Shown one piece after another: positions 9,161-20,500 of a stretch of DNA of 64,000 nt. The stretch spans positions 62,001 to 126,000 of the forward strand of contig NW_025778873.1 of assembly GCF_021130785.1 (NCBI RefSeq), given 5' to 3'. Position 1 is the first letter of the stretch; every line of letters starts with the position of its first letter. The position numbers and the translations under genes are program-made. The notes beneath the pieces were generated by a model that did not search any database, had not been told where the DNA came from, and worked only from the letters and a program-made list of their open reading frames with translations. This DNA comes from Homalodisca vitripennis (taxonomy: Eukaryota > Arthropoda > Insecta > Hemiptera > Cicadellidae).

Positions 9161-10173
9161 TTATAGCTTTGACTTTCTCAATTCATATTCATAAAACTTT
9201 CCGGTTATTTCTTCATTATTTAAATCTTTTATACTATAAGTTACAGGATCTGTGTTATTAATTTGATAAATCACAAAGATTTCTCTTGACCAATTGTTCT
9301 TATATTTGTTCGAAAATGTTTGTTTTTTACTAACAATTCTTACATGATCATTGACTTTAAATTTAGTTTTCGTGTGAATTTCTGGTGGAACATACTTGAA
9401 AACGGTCTCTAATAACTCCTTTTCTGCATCCTTATCCACATCTTTTGGTTTCGTCTTGATTGTACTGTGAACTGTATCGTTATAATTGTTTACGATTTTT
9501 TGAAGAATATCGATCCATTTAAAGTTTTTATTAATCTCAAAAATTACTTTCATTCTCTCATTTTGAGTTCTGTTATATCTCTCTACAATACTTGATTTCT
9601 CTTCGTTTTCAGTATGATAAATCTTAATGTTGTATTTTCTCAAAACATCGTTAAATTCTTTATTTTTAAACTCTAAAACCTTATCTGTATAAAGTAGGTT
9701 AGGAGGTTTGTGATTGATCCTTATGGCATCTTTTACTATATCTTCGAAAGCTTTTGAAACATCCTTGCCGTTTTTTCTTTTGATAGCTCTTGACCAAGCA
9801 TATTTTGAGAAAGTATCAATAACATTTAACATATACTTAAATCCATCATTTTGATCTGAATAGTTAGATATTATTACTAAATCTGCTGCCCATAAATCGT
9901 CAATTCCTAAAGTTATAATTTTTCTCTTTTTAAACTTTTTTCGTACTGGTGCATGAATTTCTCTAGCTTCAATTTCTATCTCTTCTTTATTCTTCAATTC
10001 TTTCTTTACTGGTTTTTCATAAGGATTCTTTATAAATTTACTCTTATTTGTCTTACATTTTGAACATTTTGCTGCAATTCTATACAATCCGTTTTGAGTT
10101 TGAACAATTTTAGAATCTGTATTTTTTGTTTTTTTTTCTTACATTTGTGGCAGTGAATTAAATCATCTTCCAT
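9161..10173 (-). pseudogene. Polinton retroviral-type integrase (DDE), one frameshift near the N-terminus
   Basis: The gene starts at 10173, where TATATAAATGG overlaps the polymerase stop. The N-terminus is a zinc ribbon (CHKC, and after a frame change in an A-run near 10130, CSKCKTNKSKFI). The rve core follows: ADLVIISNYSDQNDGFKYML with the first Asp, NVIDTFSKYAW, the second Asp in LLYTDKVLEF, and Glu in SSIVERYNRTQNERM. A C-terminal SH3/chromo-like part ends FYEYELRK. The catalytic triad is intact, but the usual Arg/x-Gly after the second Asp reads Lys-Val. It would insert the element into chromosomal DNA. Length after the shift is about 335 residues, normal for the family. Confidence 0.9.
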
Positions 10174-13100
10174 TTATATATCAAAGTTTCCAACTTTGTT
10201 TAACTCTTCTAAAATATCTGTTTTAATTTCGCCTTTATATCCATACGGTACTGTATCGATCTTATTTTTTAGGACAATTCTCTTATCATCTTTAGCGTTC
10301 AGTGCCAGCTTGTTTATAGTAACAGTGTACAACTCATGTTTGTAGCTTTTGATTACTGTCATCTCCCTAAATTCTTCTTTATCTTCGAACAAACATTTCT
10401 TCAAGTTTTCGATATTTATTGTTTTATTTACAACGCTTCTCTTAATCCCTTTGCATCTTACTGGTTTTTTGTCTAGATATTTGTACGAGTACATTTTCGA
10501 TCTCAATCCACAAAATTTTTCTAAAACCTCGCTATTTAACTCATCTTTGAATTTCCCTATTACCTTCTTATTTTTAGTAGTGAAACATTCGTGATCTTTT
10601 GGATAATCACTTGTATCAAAGTCATCTATATTTTCTTTAATAATTTTAAAAGGATATCGTTTCAATTCTAGGAAATAACTGTCTGTATCCATGTAACACA
10701 GATTCAAATCTGGGTCAAACTTCTTTAATTTATCGTAATAAAACTCATACATTAACAATTTTGATAGGTCAAGAACTGAAAATCCTATGTAGATCGGTTT
10801 GTTAAATTTAACCTTTTGTTTGTACATGTGACTCGCTATACAGTTGTCGTCAAAGATATTAAAGCATTTGAAATTTGTTTTCTTAGCATGTTTCATTGAA
10901 AATTCTTCATTTTCTAGTTTGGTATCGCATCTATTTCGCACATTTTCCATAGATTTTCCAAAAATAGAGTTGTTCATCAGCTTGTAAAAATCTTTCTCAA
11001 AGTCACTTGTAGCTTTGGTTCTCATGTTTGTGTTAAAATCAATGTACTTTTTCATAAAAGGCTTCTGATCGAATGCTATAACTCTATTCACATGTTTCAA
11101 CACCATCCCTTGTTCGAGGTAAAATTTCAAATTTCTTGAATGAACAACGTATTCAGTTTTATCCAGGAAAGTTGTGCAAAGTTTGTTTTTATAATGTTCG
11201 GGAGCAAGAGGTAAATCCTTGTGATGTTCATGTAAATTTGTTGGATATCCTAGATCAACTTCGAGAATATAGCCATAATCTTCGTCGCCAGTGAGTTCCA
11301 AAATTGTTTCTTGTTACTCTTCTTTTGTATATGTCTTAGGATTCATCCACTTGATGTCACTAAACGGAAGTTTTTGCATAAGACCGTAACCATAAAGGTT
11401 GTTTGCATCGATATAAAGTAAATAGTTTTCGGGCTTTGTCTTATCAAAATCTTTCAAATATTTGTTATTTGCTTTAAAATATCGTTTAATACATTGAGAA
11501 ATTCCTCCACGAATGCCTTTTTTAATTATCAAATACATATTATAATCACTAATCAATTGTAATTCTATTTTCGTTAATTTTAACATAGCGTCCCATGCGA
11601 GACTTGGAGCTGTTAGATAATGTGCTGGATCAAGTTTGTAACAATTTAGACAAATGTTTCTGAAGTTTTCGAATATATCAGCAAGCAATAAAACATCTTG
11701 GATGTTGTACAAATCAGAGTAATTTCCAAGATTTTTCTCTTTTAATTTGTTCCAAACGCTCAAGTAGTGTTGATAATCTTTCTCAGATATGCTCTCATCT
11801 GTCAAAAGTGAATAGAAATCTTGAATTTTCAGCTCTTCTGTGTAATCAAGTTTTTCAATACTATCGATAAATTCGTAAGGAAATATGCCTTATCCAGACA
11901 ATATTTTAAAAATCTCGTCTTCGTCATTTGGCAGTCTTTCTATAATTTCATTCAATATTCGACCATCTTGTATAAAATGATTTGCATGCCTTAAGTCACC
12001 TTTCTTGAAGTTTTTAGCTAATTTTTCAATAGACGATGCCATAAATCTGAACGTATCTACGAATGAAAACTTAATGAACTTTCTTGGTTTATCATCTTCA
12101 AACTCATACCCATATCCTGAATTTACTGAATAATTTATATATTTTTCATTTGTGTTTGCGATCAAATCAACATTTCCATATTGTTTAGCCAATTCTTTTA
12201 TGCACAAATGAATATCGTAATTTGACATATTATGACAGAAAACTGGAATATTTTGTGGAAATTTCAAATTCAGATTACAACATGAATGAGCTGCGCCTCG
12301 AAATTTACCTGTTAAATGACAATGATCTCTTACTTTTAATCTTTTTCACCATCAAAACCTTCTGTTTCACAGATATGACAAACGTTTGAATTTTGATACA
12401 AAATTTCTTCTTCTTCAGTTAGTTTCATGGGTTTCATATTCTTCGAATTATATTTTTTCGCTATGTATTTCGATAATTTATTGAGCTCTTAAAACAATTG
12501 TTTTGGAACATTTGGCAAATCTTCTTCATTTATGGCTCGATAACATATCGGTTTATACATGCGATTGGTCACATTCGACACTAAATATAGAGTAAAACCA
12601 TAAGGAATGTGCTTCTGAATCTTGGTTGTAGTCGATCTTTGTGGATTGTTCTTGCATGTTGGAAACTTCTCTAATATGCTTTAAAAATCCATATAAATTA
12701 CGTACGGATGGCTAAACTTCTTTTGATAATTAGTAAATTTAGTTGTTTTACCTGAAAACGGCATAATTGGCTTACAAACTTCATGTTGCTTGCAAATTTC
12801 TAAATGATCTGCTAAATCTCCAGATTTGAAGAAATGACTCAAACATCTTCTACAAAGAAATTTTTATTTTTACATTTAGATTATTGAGAGAAAACGAGTT
12901 TATTTAAATCCTTGATCAAAACATAATGAGATTTATCATCTTGCTTAAAATACAATAAATCAACGTTTAATTCAGCGTCATACATTTCTGAAATTTGCAA
13001 TGGAACAATATTAATTTTCTCATCAAAGCTATACACATTTACAGACATTTTTGGATAATTGTACTTAGAATTATAACTTTGTTTTTCAAATAAAAGTATA

Positions 13101-14060
13101 TCTTTTAAAGACATTGGATACTCAAAGCCTGAAAATATCTCGTCATTTAGAAATTTTTCATATTGTTTTGATCTTTCTCAGTCTCTTTCTGGTTTTTCAA
13201 TAGCGCATCTGATAGAATAAATAAAGCAATAGTCATCTTTATTTTTGATATTTATACAAACTTTTTTATATTTGATTTTCTGTGGTAAATCGATATATGA
13301 TCCTGCGTTCATCATTTCGTGTTTATTAATGCTCAAAACTAGTTGTTTGCAGCTTTTAAATGTCCATCCAGAACCCTTATTTATGGATGATTTGTTTGTT
13401 CACGATGTGTTAATTTATAAAATTGTTTGGTGATAAAATCGTTTACATCGAAGATTTCGTCTGCTTTTATAGTAAAATACATTGGACATGTCTGTGGTTC
13501 ACCGTTCACTAATGTTCGTTCATATTCACATTCCAAAGAGAGATAACCCTTCATATTTTTAACATTTTCTTGAAATTTCTCTATTAAACTTTTAATTTCT
13601 GGTCGCATAATGGAAAGATATTTGTAAATAGACATGGAATTATCGTTTAAATTTGTTAAAACGTATTGCTTGAAAAGACCGTGTATAGAGGATAAAACTT
13701 CGACATCAATGATATTTTCAGTTTTTTCGTTAAGAGTTTTATCAATTTCTTCGATCATTTCAGACTTAGTTTTATCGTTTGTTTCAATGGACAATTTTTC
13801 AGCGATTGAATTAATTTTTTCATCATTAAATAGGTCGAGATTTTTCTTTTTGAATTTGAAATTTCTCTTTTATTCTCGTAATTTCTCAATATTATACAAT
13901 TTTTCGTGATTGGCAATTTGATTTTCTCTAGCTCAAGTCCTCAAATAATTCAACTCTTTCTCATAAATGCCTTTGTTTTTTAGATGAATTAATGGCGATC
14001 ATAGTTATGTTTTAGGATTTCTTTCTTACAAAACGGACATGTTATTTTTTCATTGGTCAT
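10174..14060 (-). pseudogene. protein-primed family B DNA polymerase of Polinton, multiple breaks
   Basis: About 1295 codons from ATG at 14060 (TTTAAATG signal) to TAA at 10174. Visible landmarks in order: an N-terminal CPFC zinc motif; the 3'-5' exonuclease I motif IYMDF followed immediately by a stop (12681-12683) where the catalytic Glu is expected; a zinc module CHIC...HCHLTG; ExoII VFCHNMSNYDIHL; ExoIII region YNIQDVLLLADIF; polymerase motif A YIDANNLYGYG; motif B FYKLMNNSIFGKS; and motif C CYMDTDS. The catalytic Asp residues of motifs A and C are present. At least eight frameshifts or stops break it, most upstream of 12260. The polymerase would replicate the linear element from a protein primer. 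The C-terminal 375 residues are one intact frame. Confidence 0.92.
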
Positions 14061-14070
14061 TTAAATGGGA

Positions 14071-14318
14071 AACATTTTAACTAGCGATTTTTTTTTAATT
14101 CCAATTTTATAGTGAATTTTCGAGAAATATCGTTCAAATTATCAACTTTTAAGCTAAAACTTCGCAATAATTAGAGATAATTCGGTAGATTTTTCAGGAT
14201 TTTTCAAAAAACTCTAGTACCTGTTTGTATGTACCTTAAAAAGTTGATAATTTGAACGATATTTATCGAAAATTCACTATAGAATTGTAATTTAGAAAAA
14301 ATCGCTAGTTAAAATTTC
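14071..14318. promoter_or_regulatory. inverted repeat forming a divergent promoter region
   Basis: Two arms of about 83 bp (14071-14153 and 14235-14318) are near-perfect reverse complements around an 81-bp spacer. Each arm contains TTTTAACTAGCGATTTTTT and ATAGTGAATTTTCGA and ends close to a gene start: polymerase at 14060 on one side, the small gene at 14329 on the other. The element CTAGTTAAA also occurs upstream of the BRO gene (about 7552). The arrangement suits a shared bidirectional promoter or a replication-associated structure. Confidence 0.8.
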
Positions 14319-14328
14319 TCTTCTCTAA

Positions 14329-14673
14329 ATGGAGCTACTAAAGGAATTAAATGAGGTTGGCGATTCAAAGTTCAAAGAATATAAGAAATTAATGGAATTA
14401 GAAGAAAATAAGAAGTATAAAATCATGAATTTGGAGAAAATAAAAGATAAATTCGCGCTTACAATCATAGCAGAATTAGAAGATTTCAAAGTACATTTGC
14501 CAAATAGATTTTTGACTGTTTTGGATGAAAAAAAGATTAAAGAATTGAATAAAAATTATAATTTACACTTGGTTGTTACTGGAAAGAAGACTATTAAAGA
14601 TAAAGACTGTGTTACAATTAACTTGTATAATAAAAGATTTCGAAGACTTTACATTGATTCTAAGGAGAATTAA
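14329..14673 (+). CDS. conserved small Polinton protein, function unknown
   Basis: An intact 114-residue, highly charged protein starting at 14329 behind TTCTCTAAATGG. The first 25 residues are an amphipathic helix (MELLKELNEVGDSKFKEYKK). The rest alternates short beta-like segments (KYKIMNLEKIKDKFALTII, HLPNRFLTVL, YNLHLVVTGKKTIKD). An OB-fold, single-strand-binding role is conceivable next to the polymerase, but this is only inference. It is the only structurally undamaged gene at this end of the element. Confidence 0.6.
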   Translation: MELLKELNEVGDSKFKEYKKLMELEENKKYKIMNLEKIKDKFALTIIAELEDFKVHLPNRFLTVLDEKKIKELNKNYNLHLVVTGKKTIKDKDCVTINLYNKRFRRLYIDSKEN

Positions 14674-14840
14674 CATTAAAACAGCTTAAGAAAGTAGAAG
14701 CAGACAGCTATAAATTCGGTTATTTTTCATTCGTGATTTACTATTTAATTTTACAGATTCGTTTATTGTCCTTTAAACAGTATTTTCTATTGATTTTCGG
14801 TCGGCTCTAAAAGTGCGCTAGGAACCTCATATTCATATCT

Positions 14841-14843
<3 letters not shown>
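14674..14843. other. putative right terminal segment of the Polinton
   Basis: Non-coding sequence between the last gene and the (TA)n tract. It ends GAACCTCATATTCATATCT followed by ACT, which on the other strand would start AGT. A 6-bp duplication of TTATAT would be expected beyond, but it is masked by the microsatellite. The assignment cannot be proven without the left terminus. Confidence 0.4.

Positions 14844-14893
<50 letters not shown>
14844..14893. repeat. (TA)n microsatellite
   Basis: About 50 bp of uninterrupted TA dinucleotides directly beyond the inferred Polinton end. Confidence 0.95.
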
Positions 14894-14894
<1 letters not shown>

Positions 14895-16734
14895 ATTATA
14901 ATAAATAATAATGACGTGGCACCTAACACATTATACTCGGTCTGTATGTAATGAAAATTTTGGTTATTAAAAGTTTTATTGCTTCACATTTTTAACTGTG
15001 AATTATAACAGTTATTGAAAATACACACAGCACATTAAAATGTAATATACTTTTTATAGCGTCATTACCATTATTATAGGCTTAGTTTTAGTTCTTAATT
15101 AATGAAAATTATTCACATTAAATTTGATAAAAAATTTCTAAATTGAATACATATATTTTCTAACTGCAATATAAAACCCAAAATGTTACTTAAAGATTGA
15201 TTAAAGAAAATGGAAATACCAGGTTCCTGTTGTATTAAACTGACATTTTATTGAAAACAGTTAGTCGGTGTCAAAGTGAAGTGCTGTCCAATTACCATTT
15301 GATACTTGACATCAAGGCGCTCACACCAGGTCTGTTTATAGGCAATAAAATGACTGGCGGAGTGACCATATAACAGTGGTATTGAATAACTAGAGGTATA
15401 TATTTTTCAATCATTTACTTTGTGATTGCCTAAAAGCTATTGGTTGGTACTTTGTAACTTTACTTCTGATTCATTACATAAGATAAACACTTGTTTGAGT
15501 TAAATTTTGAACCCATTACGTAGTACTGTGTGAAGAGATTTACTAAAAGAAAATATAGCTTTTAATTTATTTGACTCCGTAAAAGATTTGAATTAGTAAG
15601 TGTTTGCGTATACCTAGGTTATCGACTTTACCTTCTGCCACCTAAAAATAAAGCCTTAGTCACTCAATAATGCAGTTTATTTCATTTTTCATAGTTTCTT
15701 CCGATGTAAGTGAGCTCTGTTTTTTTTCTTCCTGTATACAGGATATATACAAGGAAATGTAGCAATAAATTTATTGATTATGAAATTTCAGACTGCCGTT
15801 TACGTAATGCTATATTTTGAACCAGCAACTTCACAGTTGAGTTTGCTGAGTGCTTAGCAGAGTTTCATCCACCAGATTAAGAAGATTTCTCCTAATATTC
15901 ACCCGTCCTTATGAAGATTAATTTCTGAACGAGTTAACGCATCGTTAATGATTGAGCCAGACCGCTCACACATCTGAACACAACCACGATCGAGCAGAGA
16001 GTGTACAGTTTAAAGTCACCCGATTACGGAACTTAAGTTCCGTAAAATGTAGTGGACATCTATAACGTTTGGAATTTTTTACATTAAATGGTACTATATT
16101 ATTAATCAAAATATCTGTTGACTCGACACTTTGACTAACTGGCTCTACTCTTTTCCTCCCATTTGATAAATATCATTCAAAATTTGAATAATTTATTGTC
16201 AACCATTAATTCAAAACAAACGGAGATCGTAATATTTGTTTAGCACCATTCCTGAAATTCATAATTTTATTTTATATGATAATTAGGTTTTTATATTTTG
16301 ATGTTAGGCATTACAAGTATGTAAACCTTAGTCTCTTATTCTAACATACATGTATGCCATTAACTAATCAGTTGTGAATTAAATACTGTCCGGAATCAAT
16401 ACAAAGATACTTTTTATAGACGAGTTGACGTGATATCTGACAAAGTAGGCTATCCCAGATAACACACTCATGAAAATACTACTTATACAGTCTCAGCCAA
16501 TGTTTAAAATATGTTAATGCAAATAAAATATGCCTTTAACGATGTAATTTACTAAAATTACAGTAAGATTTTAACATTAATATAGGACTTTCCTTCAGCC
16601 GTTTTCGACGCTGGAAGGTTTATAAAAATAATGAAAGTCTCTTCCTACTCCCTAACTAATATCTCAAAATTCATTCGTAAAAGGTAGTGTAAAGCATTAT
16701 CTTATTTTGAAAACTTCACACTTAAAATAATGGG
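14894..16734. other. AT-rich non-coding stretch
   Basis: No open frame with recognisable similarity, no RNA gene, and no clear repeat on either strand. Probably host intergenic or intronic DNA. Confidence 0.6.
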
Positions 16735-17520
16735 GATGACACCTGCGACGTACTCCCTCATGGGGACACTAAAGTGAATTATTTATAATCCCACACAATT
16801 AAAACTTTCGCCATTCGCCTAACCATGGAGCTGGAAGCCCAAAATAAATTACCTTTTCTGGATGTGTTTCTAGTAATAAATAAAAAAGTGATTAGGACAG
16901 TTTATTGAAACAAAAAAAACAAAGGCCAGTATCAAAATCTTGTATGGAAACTATTGAAGAAAGAGTTGCATACCCTTTGCCTGCCAAAGTAAGAGCTTAT
17001 GCTTAGATAAAGATTAGTTAAAAGAAGAAATTAAAAATATCAAATCTGAACTTATAATAGTGGATATACTCATTCTGTCATAAATAAGTGCAAAATAAAT
17101 AACAGGAAACACGGTAAATGAGAGAACGAAAACAGAAAAATTTACTCGTGAACCCCTTGTGTGCCGGTACCAATGAATAAACTATAAAAGTCGGCTAGAA
17201 ATATAATATTACAACTGCTTTCAAAACACAATACACTCTTAGACAGTCTTTTAAAAGCCAAGTGAAAAATGGTGCACATGATTAAAACTAACTCGTCTTT
17301 AAGAATATAAATTGTTCTTGTATTAGGGAATACACAGCTGAGAAAAGCCGTTCACAGAATTTATCCATGAACTATCCATTAAAGAACATATAGGAAATAC
17401 GAAAAAAGGCCTAATGAAAATTATAAAACTGCTCAACTTTGCTGTTATGGAAATGATCACATGAAGTGGCCAATACATCAAGAAGAGAACTTTTCAAACA
17501 GTAAACGACTAAATCTACAT
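16735..17520 (+). mobile_element. degenerate Penelope-like element, RT C-terminal remnant
   Basis: The plus-strand conceptual translation reads GDDTCDVLPHGDTKVNYL, then after a stop RLTMELEAQNKLPFLDVFLV. The arrangement (a DDT catalytic motif, about 20 residues, then ThrMetGlu...LeuProPheLeuAsp) is characteristic of Penelope-like reverse transcriptases. Downstream, in shifting frames to about 17500, are short matches to the post-RT region. No intact open frame or GIY-YIG motif can be followed with confidence. Confidence 0.65.
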
Positions 17521-20500
17521 TCTGTTGAAGTAAGGCCATCTTGGCTATTAATATTTCAAATTTAATTAATTAGAAAACCTAAAAATGTTTCAATAAACCA
17601 GCAATAATGAATAAATAAATTCTTAAATAGACCACGACGTTGAAGTCAAGGCCAAAACCAAAGGTCAAGGCTACTGCCCTGTATCAACACCTTCCTGTTA
17701 TCTTTGTTTCAGATGAAGCGCCAAGAAACAAAGGAAATGCCGACATTGAGTCCTTGGAGTGTTTATCATTCTCTAGTACGGCTGTTAGATGTTTGGTATA
17801 CTTTTGGCTCCTCCTTAGTGATATCTGTTGGGTTCATTCCCTCTGTCTCTACTTAATGCGATCCGCATTTATATCATTGAAAGGCAGTCTGTTTCCGCAT
17901 TAGTTTATTAATGTTAATACAAAACACATAGCCCTAATGGGTTTAATGCAGAAAAATAAGGTAATTTCCATCTCTCAGATGTCATATTTTGTAAAATATG
18001 ATGGAAGATATAAAAAATACTACTGTCTGAGAGATAACAATTTCAATATTTATATTTAATTTGTCAAACCGTCGTAAAGTGTAATGAAATATTTTGAATA
18101 TTACTAGTAATAAATTGGATTCTTACAGAATTAGATATTTGTATTCTAATATACAGTCAGTGTAGTAATGCAATTCTTAACGATAACGGTTGTTTATAAT
18201 ATATGATAATATAACCAATTAATCGATATTAAACATTGATGTTATATGAAAAAAGCAATAGGTTCCAAAAGTTTACATATTCATCATCAGAGAAAAGATC
18301 AATAAATTTAGAAGTCAAACTCTCCAACTTGCATGATTTGTGCACTGTCTCAAATACGAAGCTGTGGAAATTTATTACTCTTTTGTATCAGCTTACATAA
18401 ACTTCAAACTTTAAGAATTATATACAGTTTGTTTTAACATATACTTATGATTTAATCTTAGTAGTACCGGAAGTGAAAATTCACTCTCCATAGGGATTAC
18501 TCTAGAAATATGGCAATATTTAAAAAATTTAACCATGGCTTTAAAAAAAATAAGGGCCATTTATTTTATAGTACATAATTTGAAAATATTACAATTAAAT
18601 TTAATGAAATATAAGTAATAGTCAATGTTGTAAGTTAACGTATACATGTTTTGCTTGTATAATCAAAAGTTATTTCATTTGAATTCCATATACTATTTTA
18701 GTAACCAGAAGATAATTTTCAATATAAATATTATAAATATAATAAAATAAACTAATATGATTATTTTAAATGTTTTTTCTTTAAACTATTGCCACAAATA
18801 TGCTCTGTTATTTCAAAACAATTTAAATATATCTGAATAAAGAAGTTCGGAATTACTCGTACTCGATTTTGCCTCTCATAGAGGAAACGAACTTGTACCG
18901 TAAACACGACATCAATTCCTATAATGATATTGAAATGTTGTATTGAGTCGAGCTATATTGATAAAATGTTATATTTATAGCTGAAGTGTAATATGTACCG
19001 AAAATCGTAACGTGTTAATGAGTTTTGTGTGTTAATTAATTTATATGTCTCTGAATTTGAATCATTGAACAATTATTGAGGACACATTTTATAAATTTTA
19101 AGGTACGGCTAATTACTATTGACCGGTGATAAAAGGAAAAGAACCCCATTTTTGAAATTACTTTGAAAACAAATTATATTAATACACCTGTCTTTGTCTT
19201 TTTTAGTGCTACTTACTTTAGTTTATTTAACTGTATATATAATGTATATACATATTTTGTTTGTCAAACATATGAGTATTATAAATAACATAAGTATACG
19301 TGTAATCTTTAGTAACTGCACACAAATTCTAGATTGACCTGTCCGTAACGATGCAAGCTGTGATCTTACAAATAAAAATACCTTAAGTGTATTACAAGAG
19401 ATTATTTAATTAGTTTTAGATTTTTTCATTATGGTTGTTTGTTAACAGTTGGTCCCTATTTATGAAGTATACTGTTTAACAGTCTTTAGGTGTAAGTCTG
19501 TTATGATGGGCACTGTTAAGGAGGCCCAAAATGGTGAAGTTTAAAAATTAATCCCCTGAAATTATTCGTTTCGGCACACTTCCAAACTTCAGATGCCACA
19601 TGATATATAAAGAACCCTGGCGGTAATGCATTTTTAGAATAAAGAAAATCTCTCGATTTTGGAGGTACGGCATTTGGAAGCCTTATTTCTTTGGATTTTC
19701 TACAATTATATATTCAAAATATAACGTTTTTAAGAGAAGTAAGAAACTTTCATTTCAATGGTGGAAAATCTGTGTATATAAAATGAAGATATAAATTAAA
19801 AATCATTATTATATTATACGAAAGTTCTTCAGTGTCTAAACTTCTATAGTTCCCTAGAACACGTAATGTTTAGTTGCGGATAAGTATTCCACGACGTAAA
19901 CAACAGCAAAACCGACAGCGAATTCTCATCGACCTAAAGCGAATAAGATGAAAAAAATTCGATATTACAAATATGCTGTTTTCAATATCCTCACGTACTC
20001 ACAGTATTGAAGATTGGATTCCTAGAAATTTCATTAGTGATGCCGGTTATAAATATCGTTGTGGAACTTCAACAATAAAACTAAAAATATTGTCAACTTC
20101 TTGCATCACATTAATATTGAACTTTAACCGTAACTATGATGAAAATAAATGCGTTACAAATAGTGTGTTAAGTTAAATATTTCTTCAAACAAAAAATGAT
20201 GGCGAATTGATCATTTAATATTATTCCAGAAATCTATAATAAGGTATTATTCGTCCTTTGTGCACCCATAATATCCAGTGCTTGCAAATCATATTTATTT
20301 GGGAATACCCTAAATCATGCATTACATTAAAAATATTTTACATTGAGAACTTTGGAACAGGGAGATTATTACGTTAGACGTTTTCTGATTTTTACAATGT
20401 TTTGAAGATAAATTATTGTTAGTCAAAAAATTATAGCATTAATCGTCTTTGTGAACTCAACTATTTTTCCTTTCCGAAATTTAAAACAATCACAGCAAGT

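Larger units (their letters stand above)
1..14843. mobile_element. Polinton/Maverick (adintovirus-like) element, left end outside the window
   Basis: The module combines protein-primed family B DNA polymerase, retroviral-type integrase, FtsK/HerA-type packaging ATPase, adenain-like cysteine protease, double-jelly-roll major capsid protein and penton-like protein. That set defines Polintons/Mavericks. The visible part is about 14.8 kb and genes lie on both strands. The right terminus is inferred at 14843, where the sequence ends in ACT before a (TA)n tract; Polinton termini are usually AG...CT. The matching left terminal repeat is not in the window, so the boundary is unproven. Most genes carry single-base frameshifts or in-frame stops, so this copy is probably inactive unless the indels are sequencing errors. 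Confidence 0.95.

Noticed and set aside
17640..17903. 87-codon open frame (MKSRPKPKVKATALYQ)
   Set aside because: No recognisable motif; surrounded by non-coding DNA. It may be old repeat sequence but cannot be supported.
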